Part shown: positions 6,275 to 15,408 of the stretch, piece by piece | Position numbering within the stretch: position 1 is the first letter of the stretch | Layout: the number at the start of each line of letters is the position of its first letter | Notes under the pieces: model-generated | Told to the model about the DNA's origin: nothing | Databases searched by the model: none | Seen by the model: only the letters and a program-made list of their open reading frames with translations | Assembly (NCBI GenBank): GCA_937894065.1 | Contig: CALCST010000026.1 | Location: 4,613-68,612 of the forward strand | DNA: 64,000 nucleotides | Reading direction: 5' to 3' | From: an uncultured Parabacteroides sp. | GTDB taxonomy: Bacteria; Bacteroidota; Bacteroidia; Bacteroidales; Tannerellaceae | Translations under genes and position numbers: made by a program

Positions 6275-9124
6275 TTATAAATTTATTACTTGTTCGTTTC
6301 CGTCATAGTGAACGGTCACGCCTTTTGCCTCCAGGTTGAAAGGTTGAGGTTTGTCCTTGCTCACTGTGACAACCGTAAAGGTACGGTTTTCAAGCATTCC
6401 GTCAAATTTTCCGGTGCGTTTTCCTATTTTCAGAGTCTTAGATTCGTCATTATATTCAAACGGTATCTGTGCATATTTTCCTTTTTCGTAATTATAGTTC
6501 ACACCTTCGTCTTCATAAAGAGTAAACGAACCGTCAGCGCCCTGATATACATAAAGAATTATGTTTTCAGGTTGTTTTTCGTCGGAATACTGCAAATCCG
6601 GACCAAACGGAATGATTGCTCCTTCCGGAACGAACAGAGGTATCTTTTCATACGGCGCATCAACAGTCTGTTTTCCTGAAGGAACAGCCTTGCCAGTGTA
6701 GAAATCAAACCATCCTGTTGTTTCCGGAAGATAAACTTCTCTTTCACGTGCCTGATATTCATATACAGGGCAAACCATGATTGAAGGGCCGAACATGAAC
6801 TGGTCTCCGACATTGTTCACATTCGTATCTTTGCCATAGTCCATTACAAGAGGACGCATAATCGTATAATCGTTGAAATGAGTCATTCCCGCCATTGTAT
6901 AAACGTATGGCATAAGGTTATATCTCAGCTTGTTGTAATATACGATTGATTTATATGCCGGATGTTTTTCTGGTGCAATATTCCATACTTCTCTCAACGG
7001 GAACTGACCGTGAGCTCTGAACAATGGAGCGAAAGCACCGAACTGATACCAGCGTGTGTTAAGCTCGCGCCATTCTTTATAGTCAGCTGTTTCAACCTTA
7101 TTTTTATCCCATTGATTCTGACCATCAACATATCTGTTTTCCACACAGAATCCGCCAATATCCATTGTCCAATATGGAATTCCACTGACGGCAAAGTTCA
7201 ATCCGGCTGAAATCTGGGCTTTCATATCTTCCCATCTTGTTCCGATATCGCCACTCCATGTAGCAGTTGAATATCTCTGCAAACCAGCAAAACCTGAACG
7301 TGTAAGCAGGAACACACGTTTGTTGTCATCAACGCTGCGCTGTCCGTCATAAATAGCTTCAGCATTCATAAGAGCATATGCATTGAAATATTCTGTTGAC
7401 GAACCGAGCGCTGTCGGGCCGCAAAGTGCTTTTCTGTAATCCATATCAGTACAGTCACGCACATTAGGTTCGCTGGCATCCATCCACCATGCATCTATTC
7501 CAAGAGGATAAAGATGTTCGTACATCTGATTCCAGAATAATTTACGGGCATCAGCACTGTATGCATCATAGAAAGAACCCACATAACCAGGGCCAACCCA
7601 GTCGCGAATGCTGTCTTTGATTGCCTGCTGATACATCCATCCGTTCTTGTCGAATTCCTTGTAATGCTCTGTATTCATATAGAACTTAGGCCATACAGAA
7701 ATCATATAATGAGCATTCATAGCATGGATTGAGTCTATCATAGCTTTAGGGTCCGGGAAACGAGTAGGGTCAAACTCATGACTTCCCCACTGGTCTTCTT
7801 TCCAATAGAACCAGTCCTGTACGATATTGTCAATTGGGATGCGACGTTCACGGAATTCATTCATAACATCCAGAATCTGCTCCTGAGACTGATATTTCTC
7901 ACGGCTTTGCCAGAATCCCATCGCCCATTTTGGCATTACCTGAGCTTTTCCGGTAAGAGTTCTGTAACCACTGATTACCTCATCCATATTTTCACCGGCA
8001 ACGAAGTAATAGTCAAGCTGCTTGCTCATTTCGCTCCACCATGATTGCTGTCCCTGTTCTTCAGCAGGAACCGGAGCCAAGGCACGCAAGCCGCAATAGG
8101 AAACGCCGCCATCCGGTTTCCAATCAATTTTGAGAGGAACTCTTTTACCTGCTTCCAGGTTTACAGAGAATTTATAGCTGTTCGGGTTCCATGCTGTGCG
8201 CCAGCGTTCAGGAACAACTAGTTTTCCATCAATATAAACTTTTGTATAACCTGCATAGTAAAGGATGAATTTGTATTCACCGCTTTCCGATGGTTCTATT
8301 TCACCTTCGTATGTGACATGCGAACCCATCAAAGGGAAATTCTCCGGGAAATTCTTTATTGTTTTAAGATTTTCGAAATATATAGAATCTTCGCTTCTGA
8401 CCAAAGGATTTCCGTTTGCCGGCACATATGTTCCTGTCAGACTTCCTTCTTTACCTTCTTTGTCATATAATTTGAACAATCTGTTCAGCTGGGAATAGTC
8501 ATTAGGATTACCGAAGCGGCACAATGAATAGCTGTCGAGCAAAATTCCGTAATTCTTATTGGAAACAATGAAAGGAACAGAAACTTTGGTATTATACTGA
8601 AACAACTCTTCATTTTTTCCTTTGTAGTTGAATTCGTCTGCCTGATGCTGTCCAAGGCCATAGAAAGCTTCATCATCCGGAGATTCAAATACCTGACGGA
8701 TTGAATATCCTTTTGTTCCTTCAACTTCAATTGGGGTGAAAGTTCTTCCTCCACCATGTTCTTCCTCAAGAATCACGTTTCCATTCTTATCAAAGAATTT
8801 TATTTCACCTGTGTTTTTTGAGAGAGTTGCTATGATTTCAGAAGTTTTTAAAGATACACTCTTGTCTGTCTCTTCTATTGTATATTCAACTTTTCTGTCC
8901 TGAGGAATTACGACCAGACTTTTTTCTGAAGAGAATTGCTTATCCGGAGTTGCAGAAACATGAATAAGCTTTTCGCCCAAAACTTCAAGGCGTACTTTCT
9001 GAACTGGAGTAGAATCGGTAGCAGGAACATTAACAACTATACCATTTCCGATGTTTTCGACGTTCGATGACGAACATGAGGCTAACAATAAACTTGCCAA
9101 CAAATAAAAATGTGAGTTCTTCAT
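6275..9124 (-). CDS. Glycoside hydrolase family 31 lipoprotein with PA14 domain, probable alpha-xylosidase
   Basis: The 949-residue protein has a lipoprotein signal (LASC, Cys17), an N-terminal galactose-mutarotase-like sandwich, an inserted PA14 domain (about 225-350, with YYAGYTKVYIDGK), and the GH31 barrel. The nucleophile is Asp549 in WWMDASEP and the acid/base Asp626 in WSGD. The PA14 insertion and the WWMDASEP signature are those of Bacteroides and Cellvibrio alpha-xylosidases, but alpha-glucosidase cannot be excluded. It is first in an operon with the GH2 gene. An alpha-xylosidase paired with a beta-galactosidase fits trimming of xyloglucan-type oligosaccharides; no transporter or regulator is adjacent. 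Confidence 0.92.
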   Translation of the reverse strand: MKNSHFYLLASLLLASCSSSNVENIGNGIVVNVPATDSTPVQKVRLEVLGEKLIHVSATPDKQFSSEKSLVVIPQDRKVEYTIEETDKSVSLKTSEIIATLSKNTGEIKFFDKNGNVILEEEHGGGRTFTPIEVEGTKGYSIRQVFESPDDEAFYGLGQHQADEFNYKGKNEELFQYNTKVSVPFIVSNKNYGILLDSYSLCRFGNPNDYSQLNRLFKLYDKEGKEGSLTGTYVPANGNPLVRSEDSIYFENLKTIKNFPENFPLMGSHVTYEGEIEPSESGEYKFILYYAGYTKVYIDGKLVVPERWRTAWNPNSYKFSVNLEAGKRVPLKIDWKPDGGVSYCGLRALAPVPAEEQGQQSWWSEMSKQLDYYFVAGENMDEVISGYRTLTGKAQVMPKWAMGFWQSREKYQSQEQILDVMNEFRERRIPIDNIVQDWFYWKEDQWGSHEFDPTRFPDPKAMIDSIHAMNAHYMISVWPKFYMNTEHYKEFDKNGWMYQQAIKDSIRDWVGPGYVGSFYDAYSADARKLFWNQMYEHLYPLGIDAWWMDASEPNVRDCTDMDYRKALCGPTALGSSTEYFNAYALMNAEAIYDGQRSVDDNKRVFLLTRSGFAGLQRYSTATWSGDIGTRWEDMKAQISAGLNFAVSGIPYWTMDIGGFCVENRYVDGQNQWDKNKVETADYKEWRELNTRWYQFGAFAPLFRAHGQFPLREVWNIAPEKHPAYKSIVYYNKLRYNLMPYVYTMAGMTHFNDYTIMRPLVMDYGKDTNVNNVGDQFMFGPSIMVCPVYEYQAREREVYLPETTGWFDFYTGKAVPSGKQTVDAPYEKIPLFVPEGAIIPFGPDLQYSDEKQPENIILYVYQGADGSFTLYEDEGVNYNYEKGKYAQIPFEYNDESKTLKIGKRTGKFDGMLENRTFTVVTVSKDKPQPFNLEAKGVTVHYDGNEQVINL

Positions 9125-9167
9125 TCTTTTATATTATATGATTAAAATTATCGCATTGGAAACAGTG

Positions 9168-9175
9168 CAAAATTA
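9168..9175 (-). promoter_or_regulatory. Predicted promoter of the GH31-GH2 operon
   Basis: On the minus strand TAATTTTG matches TAnnTTTG exactly. The transcript would start about 38 bases before the GH31 start codon. No clear -33 element is seen, which could mean dependence on an activator. Confidence 0.5.
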
Positions 9176-9212
9176 TTATGCAATAATTCAAAACTTCATA
9201 TAAAATGTTAAA

Positions 9213-9232
9213 GAACAAACGCTTATTTGTTC
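9213..9232. promoter_or_regulatory. Palindrome upstream of the GH31-GH2 promoter
   Basis: GAACAAA (9213-9219) and TTTGTTC (9226-9232) form a perfect inverted repeat 38 bp upstream of the -7 box. The position suits an activator site. The binding protein is unknown. Confidence 0.35.
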
Positions 9233-9300
9233 CAAAGCATAGTATATTTTGATAAATAAATAGGTATGATTTGTTAACCTACATGTTACTACAAATAAAA

Positions 9301-9354
9301 ATACGGAGATAGGAATAGTCTATAAATAAAAGACTTAACCTTCTATCTCCGTAT
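9301..9354 (-). terminator. Terminator of the MATE gene
   Basis: ATACGGAGATAGGAA (9301-9315) pairs with TTCTATCTCCGTAT (9341-9354) with one bulged base, and AGTCT/AGACT add an inner stem. On the minus strand the hairpin is followed by a T-run. Confidence 0.8.
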
Positions 9355-9366
9355 AATATAATTTTC

Positions 9367-10677
9367 TTATTTTGTAAGAAGTCTGAAACGGTGCCACAGC
9401 AAAAGTCCCAGAGTTGTCAAACTCACAGGAAAACCGCACCACACACCCACAGAGCCCCAGTTCAGCACAAAACCACAAATATATCCGATAGGTAATGCTA
9501 GACATATATGACAGAAGAAAGCTGCTCGAGCCATATATTTAACATCAGTCAAACCTCTAAGAGCATTTGCAAAAACTATCTGAAGTCCGTCACCAAACTG
9601 ATAAAGAATAACGAACCAGCAATATAGGGCAACAAGGTCCACTACTGCTTTTTCACTAGTGAACAAATAGCCAATTTGTGTTCTGAAAATAAGTAAGAAT
9701 ATAATAAATACTATAGCACTGCTCATTATTATATTCAATCCGGCTTTTGCAGCCTCACGGATGTCGCTCTTACTTCCCTTCCCGTTGAATCCGCTTACAC
9801 GGATAGTAACGGCAGCTCCAACACCATAATAAAGCATAAATCCCAAAGTAGTTATTACTCCTGCAATCTGATAAGCAGCAAGAGCATTACTTCCAATCCA
9901 ACCTATCATTATCACACTGAGGCTGAAAGAACCTGTTTCAACTCCCATCTGGAATCCAACCGGCAGCCCGAGTCTGCAAAGATGAGAAATAGAATTTCTG
10001 TTGATTTTGGACTGTTTGAAACCTTCCCAGTAATTGCGATATTTTGCTTTGCAGGTAAATAGCCAAACGAATGCCAGCAATGTTATTATTCGGCTCGCCA
10101 GAGTTGATATACCGGCACCGGTCAATCCCATTTCCGGAGCTCCGAAATTTCCATATATCAATATGTAATTTCCAAAAATGTTCAGCACATTAGCGCTCAG
10201 CATTATGCACATTGGTGTGACGGTATCGGTTGTTCCGTCGCTGAACTGCTTGAAAGAGTTGAACAACATTGTGAAAATCACAGAAACCAACTGAAGACAA
10301 TAATAAGGAATTATATACGGATACAATTCCTTAGGCTGATTGAGATAGTCGATGTTCAGAAGAAGCAAAAACATGAACATACTCAACAAAATGCCCACAA
10401 TCAAATTTATAAAAAGGCTGTTTTTCAACACTCCTCCTATCTCAGAGAACTTCTTCTGTGTGAAAAGTCCACCTATTATCGGAGTAAGTCCATAGGAAAA
10501 ACCCATTCCGAAAATAAAAGCCAAATTGAAGAAATTGTTCACAAACGAGGCTGCTGCCAGCTCCTGTGTGCTATGGTGACCCACCATTATATTGTCGGCA
10601 AAGCCAACAATAATTATTCCTAGCTGACCAAGCATGATTGGCACTCCAAGACGAATAGTTTCTTTGTAGTGACTCAT
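9367..10677 (-). CDS. MATE family efflux transporter
   Basis: The 436-residue protein has about twelve hydrophobic segments in two related halves, with the MATE signature near the N-terminus (RLGVPIMLGQLG, then FADNIMVGHH) and a second copy in the middle (RLGLPVGFQMGVETG). It would export cationic compounds in exchange for sodium or protons across the inner membrane. Length is normal for the NorM/DinF family. It stands alone with its own terminator. The substrate cannot be told from sequence. Confidence 0.92.
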   Translation of the reverse strand: MSHYKETIRLGVPIMLGQLGIIIVGFADNIMVGHHSTQELAAASFVNNFFNLAFIFGMGFSYGLTPIIGGLFTQKKFSEIGGVLKNSLFINLIVGILLSMFMFLLLLNIDYLNQPKELYPYIIPYYCLQLVSVIFTMLFNSFKQFSDGTTDTVTPMCIMLSANVLNIFGNYILIYGNFGAPEMGLTGAGISTLASRIITLLAFVWLFTCKAKYRNYWEGFKQSKINRNSISHLCRLGLPVGFQMGVETGSFSLSVIMIGWIGSNALAAYQIAGVITTLGFMLYYGVGAAVTIRVSGFNGKGSKSDIREAAKAGLNIIMSSAIVFIIFLLIFRTQIGYLFTSEKAVVDLVALYCWFVILYQFGDGLQIVFANALRGLTDVKYMARAAFFCHICLALPIGYICGFVLNWGSVGVWCGFPVSLTTLGLLLWHRFRLLTK

Positions 10678-10692
10678 GTATGTATTATATTA

Positions 10693-10851
10693 TTCAAGTT
10701 TCGCAAGTTGCTCAACATAAAGGCCAGCAAGGCTTCAGAGACAAGTTGACAAGGTCAAAACAACTGTAACTTTACAATTTATCATCTGAAAACCTTGTTA
10801 ACTTGTCTCCTTGTTAACTTGTTATCTGTAAGTTGAGCCTGCGAAACTTAA
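10693..10851. repeat. Palindromic intergenic element B (GTTGACAAG family), full length
   Basis: The end arms TTCAAGTTTCGCAAG (10693 on) and GCGAAACTTAA (to 10851) are inverted copies, each joined to TTGCTCAAC / GTTGAGC. The core GGCTTCAGAGACAAGTTGAC (10731-10750) is nearly identical to element E. CTTGTTAACTTGTC gives the inner inverse. It fills the gap between a cyclophilin and the MATE gene and ends 5 bp from the cyclophilin stop. Confidence 0.8.
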
Positions 10852-10856
10852 GTTAT

Positions 10857-11627
10857 TTATTCCTGCGCCAACACTTCAACTGATATAATTGAAATGTTTT
10901 CTGTCGGACGATCTTGTCTGTTAGTTTTTGATTTCTCTATTTTCTCAACAACTTCCATTCCATCAACAACCTCACCATACACAGTGTATTGATTGTCTAG
11001 GAAAGGAACGCCACCTACTGTTTTGTAGATTTCTTTCTGTTCCTCTGTAAGTTTTGCTTCATCCTTACGTTTTTCAGCTTCAAGTTCTGTCTTGCCAATC
11101 AAGGTGTCACGCAAAATTGCCAATTCAGCTTTGTCTCCGGAACGATACAATTCCATAATCTTAGACTTATTTTCTGCCTGCAAACGAGCAAAAATGGATT
11201 GTTTCAGACGATTCTCCAATTGTTTTTCCATCTGCTTCAATTCACTGTCACTATATTTCTTTCCTGTCACGATATAGAACTGTGAAGCTGAAGATGCCTT
11301 TTCAGGATTCACCTCATCCCCTGTACGTGCAGCACACAAAGCTCCTTTCTTATGGAAATATTTAGGATAAACAAACTCAGCCGGCACAGTGTAACCAAGA
11401 TCTCCGGCTCCAAGTTGTTTGTTCATAGGTGCATCTTTTGATGTCACATCACCACCCTGAACCATAAATTCCTTTATCACTCTATGAAATAAAAGTCCGT
11501 TATAAGTTCCGTCATTAACTAATTTAAGAAAATTGTCACGATGTTTTGGAGTTTCATTATATAACTTCAATGTTATATCTCCAAGAGTTGTATGCATAAC
11601 AACTTTTGTTTCAGATAAATTTGTCAT
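10857..11627 (-). CDS. Cyclophilin-type peptidyl-prolyl isomerase, cytoplasmic, with helical insertion
   Basis: This 256-residue cyclophilin has the family motifs LLFHRVIKEFMVQGGD (about 45-60), the FYIVTG strand and the YTVYGEV/GMEVVEKI C-terminal block. The catalytic Arg is in FHRVI. A highly charged, helical insertion of some 75 residues (about 125-200) separates the FYIVTG strand from the C-terminal part; this is absent from single-domain E. coli cyclophilins. There is no signal peptide. The next upstream gene, a second cyclophilin with a signal peptide, is a close relative, so the pair looks like a duplication serving cytoplasm and periplasm. They share direction and are separated by element D. 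Confidence 0.92.
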   Translation of the reverse strand: MTNLSETKVVMHTTLGDITLKLYNETPKHRDNFLKLVNDGTYNGLLFHRVIKEFMVQGGDVTSKDAPMNKQLGAGDLGYTVPAEFVYPKYFHKKGALCAARTGDEVNPEKASSASQFYIVTGKKYSDSELKQMEKQLENRLKQSIFARLQAENKSKIMELYRSGDKAELAILRDTLIGKTELEAEKRKDEAKLTEEQKEIYKTVGGVPFLDNQYTVYGEVVDGMEVVEKIEKSKTNRQDRPTENISIISVEVLAQE

Positions 11628-11655
11628 GATAGTTTTTTTAGATTAATATATTAGG

Positions 11656-11720
11656 AAACAAGTTGACAAGTCTATGAGGGAAAAATACTTGTCAACTCAT
11701 CTCTGAGGCTTTGTCAACAG
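11656..11720. repeat. Palindromic intergenic element D (GTTGACAAG family), partial
   Basis: AAGTTGACAAGT and ACTTGTCAACT are inverted copies. On the minus strand the sequence reads GTTGACAAAG, CCTCAGAGA, then AGTTGACAAG, matching the core of elements B and E. It lies 2 bp past the stop of the secreted cyclophilin. The outer AAGTTTCGC arms are missing. Confidence 0.65.
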
Positions 11721-11722
11721 AA

Positions 11723-12400
11723 TCACTTCTTGACTATCTTCATCGATTTAATTTTAATATTCTTAAGCGGACGGTCATCCTCATTAGTCTCAACCAACTG
11801 AATTTTCATGACAGTTTTCATTCCACTTATCACTTCGCCAAAAATAGTATACTTACCGTCAAGATGAGGAGCACCGCCTTCAAGCATATAAGCCTGTTTC
11901 TGTTCCGGAGTGAGGGTTATATTCTTCTCCTTTTCCATCTTTTCCAATTCCATTTCGGTAAAAAATTTACCTGTAACAATATAGAACTGTGTTGCAGATG
12001 ATGCTCGTTCAGGGTTCACGTCATCGCCAGTACGTGCAGCACAAAGCATTCCCGCTTTATGAAAATATTTAGGATAAACTATTTCCGCTGGTATAGTATA
12101 ATCCAAATCACCATCTCCCAGATGTTTATCCATTGGGGCATCCTTTGAATTAACATCGCCAGCCTGAATCATAAACTGTTTTATAACGCGATGAAAGAGC
12201 AAACCGTCATAAAGTTTTTCGTTAACATTCTTAATGAAATTATCACGATGTTTGGGCGTATCATTAAACAATTTAACTTTAACTTTACCCATATCGGTAT
12301 CAATCAAAACAATAGTTTCTGCTTCCTGTGCTCTCAAATCAGACGCCAAAGCAAAAATCATCACAAAAGAGATGAGCAATGAGGAAAAAATATATTTCAT
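11723..12400 (-). CDS. Cyclophilin-type peptidyl-prolyl isomerase, exported
   Basis: The 225-residue protein starts with a Sec signal peptide (MKYIFSSLLI to about residue 24, ending LRAQ) followed by a cyclophilin domain with LLFHRVIKQFMIQAGD and FYIVTG. The ATG at 12400 is chosen because it gives a compact signal peptide; in-frame ATGs at 12427 and 12487 would add a long N-terminal extension. A short charged insertion (about 150-175) sits where its cytoplasmic neighbour carries a much longer one. It should help fold periplasmic or outer membrane proteins. It is the upstream member of a two-cyclophilin array. Confidence 0.88.
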   Translation of the reverse strand: MKYIFSSLLISFVMIFALASDLRAQEAETIVLIDTDMGKVKVKLFNDTPKHRDNFIKNVNEKLYDGLLFHRVIKQFMIQAGDVNSKDAPMDKHLGDGDLDYTIPAEIVYPKYFHKAGMLCAARTGDDVNPERASSATQFYIVTGKFFTEMELEKMEKEKNITLTPEQKQAYMLEGGAPHLDGKYTIFGEVISGMKTVMKIQLVETNEDDRPLKNIKIKSMKIVKK

Positions 12401-12519
12401 ATTACAGATAATTAATTTGTTTTTCATTCGACAAAAATACATAAAACTCTTCGATTTATAAGCAGGTAAAATAAAAAAGTGAAGCATTCAGCTTTATAAA
12501 TGAATACAATATAAAACAA

Positions 12520-12588
12520 GGCCGTATATATCCGGAAGTAAATCCAAATATATACGGCCCCAATACAATTTAGGTCCGACCCTAAATT
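12520..12588. terminator. Two adjacent hairpins downstream of the GH125 gene
   Basis: GGCCGTATATAT (12520-12531) pairs perfectly with ATATATACGGCC (12548-12559). AATTTAGG (12567-12574) pairs with CCTAAATT (12581-12588). Both lie between the GH125 stop and the cyclophilin. The motif AAATATATACGGCCC recurs at 51005-51019. T-runs are weak, so a processing or stabilising role is also possible. Confidence 0.55.
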
Positions 12589-12631
12589 ACAATATATACG
12601 AATCTATTTTTGTGATTCTCTCTTTCAGATT

Positions 12632-14107
12632 TTACCCTAGCAAATCTTTCAATTTACCTTCAGACTGCAAACGGATAATCAATTCTCCGAACAATGTATT
12701 TGCCCAGGCAAACCATGAACGTGTGAACTTCTTAGGATCATCCTTATGGAATGATTCATGCATAAATCCAGTATCAGCGTCTGTATCGCGAAGTATCTCA
12801 ATACATGTTCTGATTTCTTTTTCATCCTGTGAAGTATGCGCACGCATAACAATACTCATAGGCCATACAAAGTCAAAACCGATATGAGGACCGCCAATTC
12901 CCTCGCCTGCTTTTCCTTTGAAGAAATATGGATTAGAAGTACTCAACACAAAATTACGTGTATTTTGATAAATCGGATCATTAACATCAATACAACCAAG
13001 GAACGGCAAAGCAAGAAGGCTAGGCACGTTAGCATCATCCATCAAGTTTACGCTACCGAAACCATCTACTTCGAATGCATAAATCTTACCGAATTTTGGA
13101 TGCTCTACGATTGCATATTTCTTAATTGCAGCCTCAACTTCTTTTGCCAAAGCTTCACATTTCTCAGCCAATGCAGAATTATTCTTTATTGTTCTCAACA
13201 TTTCAGAAGCCTGACGAAGAGATGTCACAGCAAAGAAGTTTGAAGGAATAAGGAATCCGAACAATGAAGCATCATCAGACGGACGGAATGAGGAAACAAT
13301 CAATCCAACAGGATTAACAGGACTTCCATATCCGTCATTGAGCAATGTATCTCCCTGACGGTTGGTTGTACGTGTAAATTTATAAGGACCAAGACCGTCT
13401 TTACGCTGCTGCTCGATAAAAGTAGAATATATTGTTTCAATTGCTTTCACCCATTTATCGTCAAACGGAGTTGTATCTCCTGTTTCTTTCCAATAATGAT
13501 AAGCCAGACGAATAGGATAACAAAGTGAATCAATTTCCCATTTACGTTCATGAAGTTCTTTTTTCATGTCAGTATGGTCGCTTTCCCACTCACTGCCAGT
13601 CGGACCTTCATTAAAGCCGTTTGCATATGGGTCGATAAGAATACAGTCTGTCTGACGGCGGATAACACCTTCAAGCATTGTCTGCAATTTCTTATCTTCT
13701 TTAGCCAAAACTACATATGGATAAACCTGAGCAGAAGAATCGCGCAGCCACATTGCGTGGATATCACCTGTAATAACAAATGTATCAGGTTTTCCGTCTT
13801 TCATCTTATGCTCACATGTTGTATCCAATGTGTTAGGATAACAGTTTTCAAACATCCAGGCAAGTTTCTGGTCTTTGATACGTGATTTCACTGCAGCTAT
13901 TTTCTTTTCTACTGCTTCAGAAGTGAATTTACGTGCAGAAAGAGCCGGACGTTTACATTTAAAATTGGTTGCACTTTGTGTTTCAGCAAAGAAATTTGCG
14001 GTAGTAGTCTTGTCGATTGAAGTTACTGTTGCATACAAATCTTTTCCGGCAAGCAAACCTGCAACAGAAGCTGCTCCCGTTCTTAAGAAATTACGTCGTG
14101 TTGTCAT
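12632..14107 (-). CDS. Glycoside hydrolase family 125 exo-alpha-1,6-mannosidase
   Basis: The 491-residue protein has an (alpha/alpha)6-barrel with the GH125 blocks GDIHAMWLRDSSAQ (about 115-128), the WE-SDHTDMKKELHERKWEID region, GEGIGGPHIG and FMHESFHKDD near the C-terminus. GH125 enzymes are metal-independent inverting exo-alpha-1,6-mannosidases acting on N-glycans and yeast mannan. The N-terminus MTTRRNFLRTGAASVAGLLAG is a twin-arginine-like export signal, so it acts outside the cytoplasm. It is monocistronic with its own promoter and no nearby mannan utilisation genes. Length matches the family. Confidence 0.94.
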   Translation of the reverse strand: MTTRRNFLRTGAASVAGLLAGKDLYATVTSIDKTTTANFFAETQSATNFKCKRPALSARKFTSEAVEKKIAAVKSRIKDQKLAWMFENCYPNTLDTTCEHKMKDGKPDTFVITGDIHAMWLRDSSAQVYPYVVLAKEDKKLQTMLEGVIRRQTDCILIDPYANGFNEGPTGSEWESDHTDMKKELHERKWEIDSLCYPIRLAYHYWKETGDTTPFDDKWVKAIETIYSTFIEQQRKDGLGPYKFTRTTNRQGDTLLNDGYGSPVNPVGLIVSSFRPSDDASLFGFLIPSNFFAVTSLRQASEMLRTIKNNSALAEKCEALAKEVEAAIKKYAIVEHPKFGKIYAFEVDGFGSVNLMDDANVPSLLALPFLGCIDVNDPIYQNTRNFVLSTSNPYFFKGKAGEGIGGPHIGFDFVWPMSIVMRAHTSQDEKEIRTCIEILRDTDADTGFMHESFHKDDPKKFTRSWFAWANTLFGELIIRLQSEGKLKDLLG

Positions 14108-14139
14108 GGAATAATTTTTAAATAATCTATATTTCGATG

Positions 14140-14147
14140 CAAATATA
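14140..14147 (-). promoter_or_regulatory. Predicted GH125 promoter
   Basis: On the minus strand TATATTTG matches TAnnTTTG exactly and would start transcription about 26 bases before the ATG at 14107. Confidence 0.55.
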
Positions 14148-14175
14148 CTATTTTCCTATAAACCTTATAAAAAAG

Positions 14176-14250
14176 TTAGGCTTTCAACTCACAATAACAG
14201 AGAAGAAAGCCTAATAATTCTTTCAAAAAACACTCTTTTTCACAAAGAGT
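14176..14250 (-). terminator. Tandem terminators after rpoD
   Basis: The first hairpin, ACTCTTT/AAAGAGT (14232-14238/14244-14250), overlaps the rpoD stop codon and is followed on the minus strand by a T-run. The second, TTAGGCTTTC/GAAAGCCTAA (14176-14185/14205-14214), is perfect over 10 bp and followed by CTTTTTT. Confidence 0.8.
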
Positions 14251-15110
14251 TAACCTAAATAAGATTTCAAAAGCTTGCTACGAGTACCTTGTCTTAATCT
14301 TCTGATTGCTTTTTCCTTGATCTGGCGGACGCGCTCACGTGTGAGTCCGAATTTGTCGCCAATCTCTTCCAATGTCATCTCCTGACAGCCAATACCGAAA
14401 AACATTTTGATAATTTCGCATTCTCTTTCGGTCAGTGTAGCAAGTGCTCTATCAATTTCCTTCGCCAATGATTCGTTCATTAACGATCGGTCAGCAATTG
14501 GAGCATCATCGTTCACAAGCACATCCAGCAAACTGTTGTCTTCGCCTTCAACAAAAGGAGCATCAACTGAGATATGACGTCCTGAAACTTTCAAAGTATC
14601 GGAAATCTTATCTACAGGGATTTCCAATTCATCTGCCAATTCCTCTGGAGACGGACGACGTTCGTTTTCCTGCTCAAATTTAGAGAACGCCTTACTGATT
14701 TTGTTAAGCGAACCTACCTGATTCAAAGGCAAGCGAACAATACGAGACTGCTCTGCCAAAGCTTGCAGGATTGACTGACGAATCCACCATACAGCATAGG
14801 AAATAAACTTAAAACCACGAGTTTCATCAAACTTCTCAGCAGCTTTAATCAGACCTAAGTTTCCTTCGTTAATCAAGTCAGGCAAACTTAATCCCTGATT
14901 CTGATACTGTTTAGCCACAGATACTACGAAACGCAAGTTGGCTCTTGTCAACTTCTCTAACGCTCTACGGTCACCTCTTTTGATGGCCTGTGCCAATTCA
15001 ACTTCCTCTTCTACAGTAATAAGATCTTCACGACCGATTTCCTGAAGATACTTATCCAAAGAAGCGCTTTCGCGATTGGTAATGGACTTAGTTATCTTTA
15101 ATTGTCTCAT
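14250..15110 (-). CDS. rpoD: Primary RNA polymerase sigma factor (sigma-70 family, SigABfr type)
   Basis: The 286-residue protein carries region 1.2 (about 15-35), region 2 with the core-binding and -10 recognition segment (RGFKFISYAVWWIRQSI, about 104-120), region 3 and region 4 with the helix-turn-helix TLEEIGDKFGLTRERVRQIK. It lacks region 1.1 and is much shorter than E. coli RpoD (613), which is the normal form of the Bacteroidetes housekeeping sigma that recognises TAnnTTTG promoters. Its own promoter has that form (TAATTTTG). It is monocistronic, with two terminators downstream. Confidence 0.95.
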   Translation of the reverse strand: MRQLKITKSITNRESASLDKYLQEIGREDLITVEEEVELAQAIKRGDRRALEKLTRANLRFVVSVAKQYQNQGLSLPDLINEGNLGLIKAAEKFDETRGFKFISYAVWWIRQSILQALAEQSRIVRLPLNQVGSLNKISKAFSKFEQENERRPSPEELADELEIPVDKISDTLKVSGRHISVDAPFVEGEDNSLLDVLVNDDAPIADRSLMNESLAKEIDRALATLTERECEIIKMFFGIGCQEMTLEEIGDKFGLTRERVRQIKEKAIRRLRQGTRSKLLKSYLG

Positions 15111-15139
15111 CCAACGATTTTATTGAAAAATATAGGTTG

Positions 15140-15171
15140 CAAAATTAACTATTTTCTGATAAAGAGAACAA
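15140..15171 (-). promoter_or_regulatory. Predicted rpoD promoter
   Basis: On the minus strand TAATTTTG (15140-15147) is an exact -7 box with a TTG 21 bp upstream (15169-15171). The upstream element overlaps the hairpin at 15166-15200. Confidence 0.6.
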
Positions 15172-15200
15172 GCTGAACAGAATATATGTTCAGCTTGTTC
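15166..15200. terminator. Hairpin between htrA and rpoD
   Basis: GAACAAGCTGAAC (15166-15178) pairs perfectly with GTTCAGCTTGTTC (15188-15200). It can end the upstream htrA transcript, about 210 bases past the htrA stop, though the T-run is short (CTTTA on the minus strand). Confidence 0.55.
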
Positions 15201-15302
15201 TAATCTTTTAACAAAAATTTAGTCTAAATCTACAAATGATATAACTACAACTTAAAAACCATCACAATATTAAGTCGAATTATAACAGTTTAAAATATTT
15301 CA

Positions 15303-15402
15303 TAAGTTTCGCAAGTTGCTCAACTTGCAAGTTAACACTTGGAAAAACTCTTGTCAACTTGTTTTATCTTCTCAACAGAAAGTTAAGATTGCGAAACTTG
15401 AA
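15303..15402. repeat. Palindromic intergenic element C (AAGTTTCGC-ended family)
   Basis: TAAGTTTCGCAAGTTGCTCA (15303 on) and AAGTTAAGATTGCGAAACTT (15380 on) are inverted ends matching those of element B. The interior has CAAGTTAACACTTGG and CTTGTCAACTTG. It stops 6 bp from the stop codon of the protease gene. Confidence 0.75.
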
Positions 15403-15408
15403 TAATAT

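Noticed and set aside
12632..14107. Certain Tat export of the GH125 enzyme.
   Set aside because: The RR motif is present, but many Bacteroides exported proteins with RR starts may use Sec; only a twin-arginine-like signal is stated.
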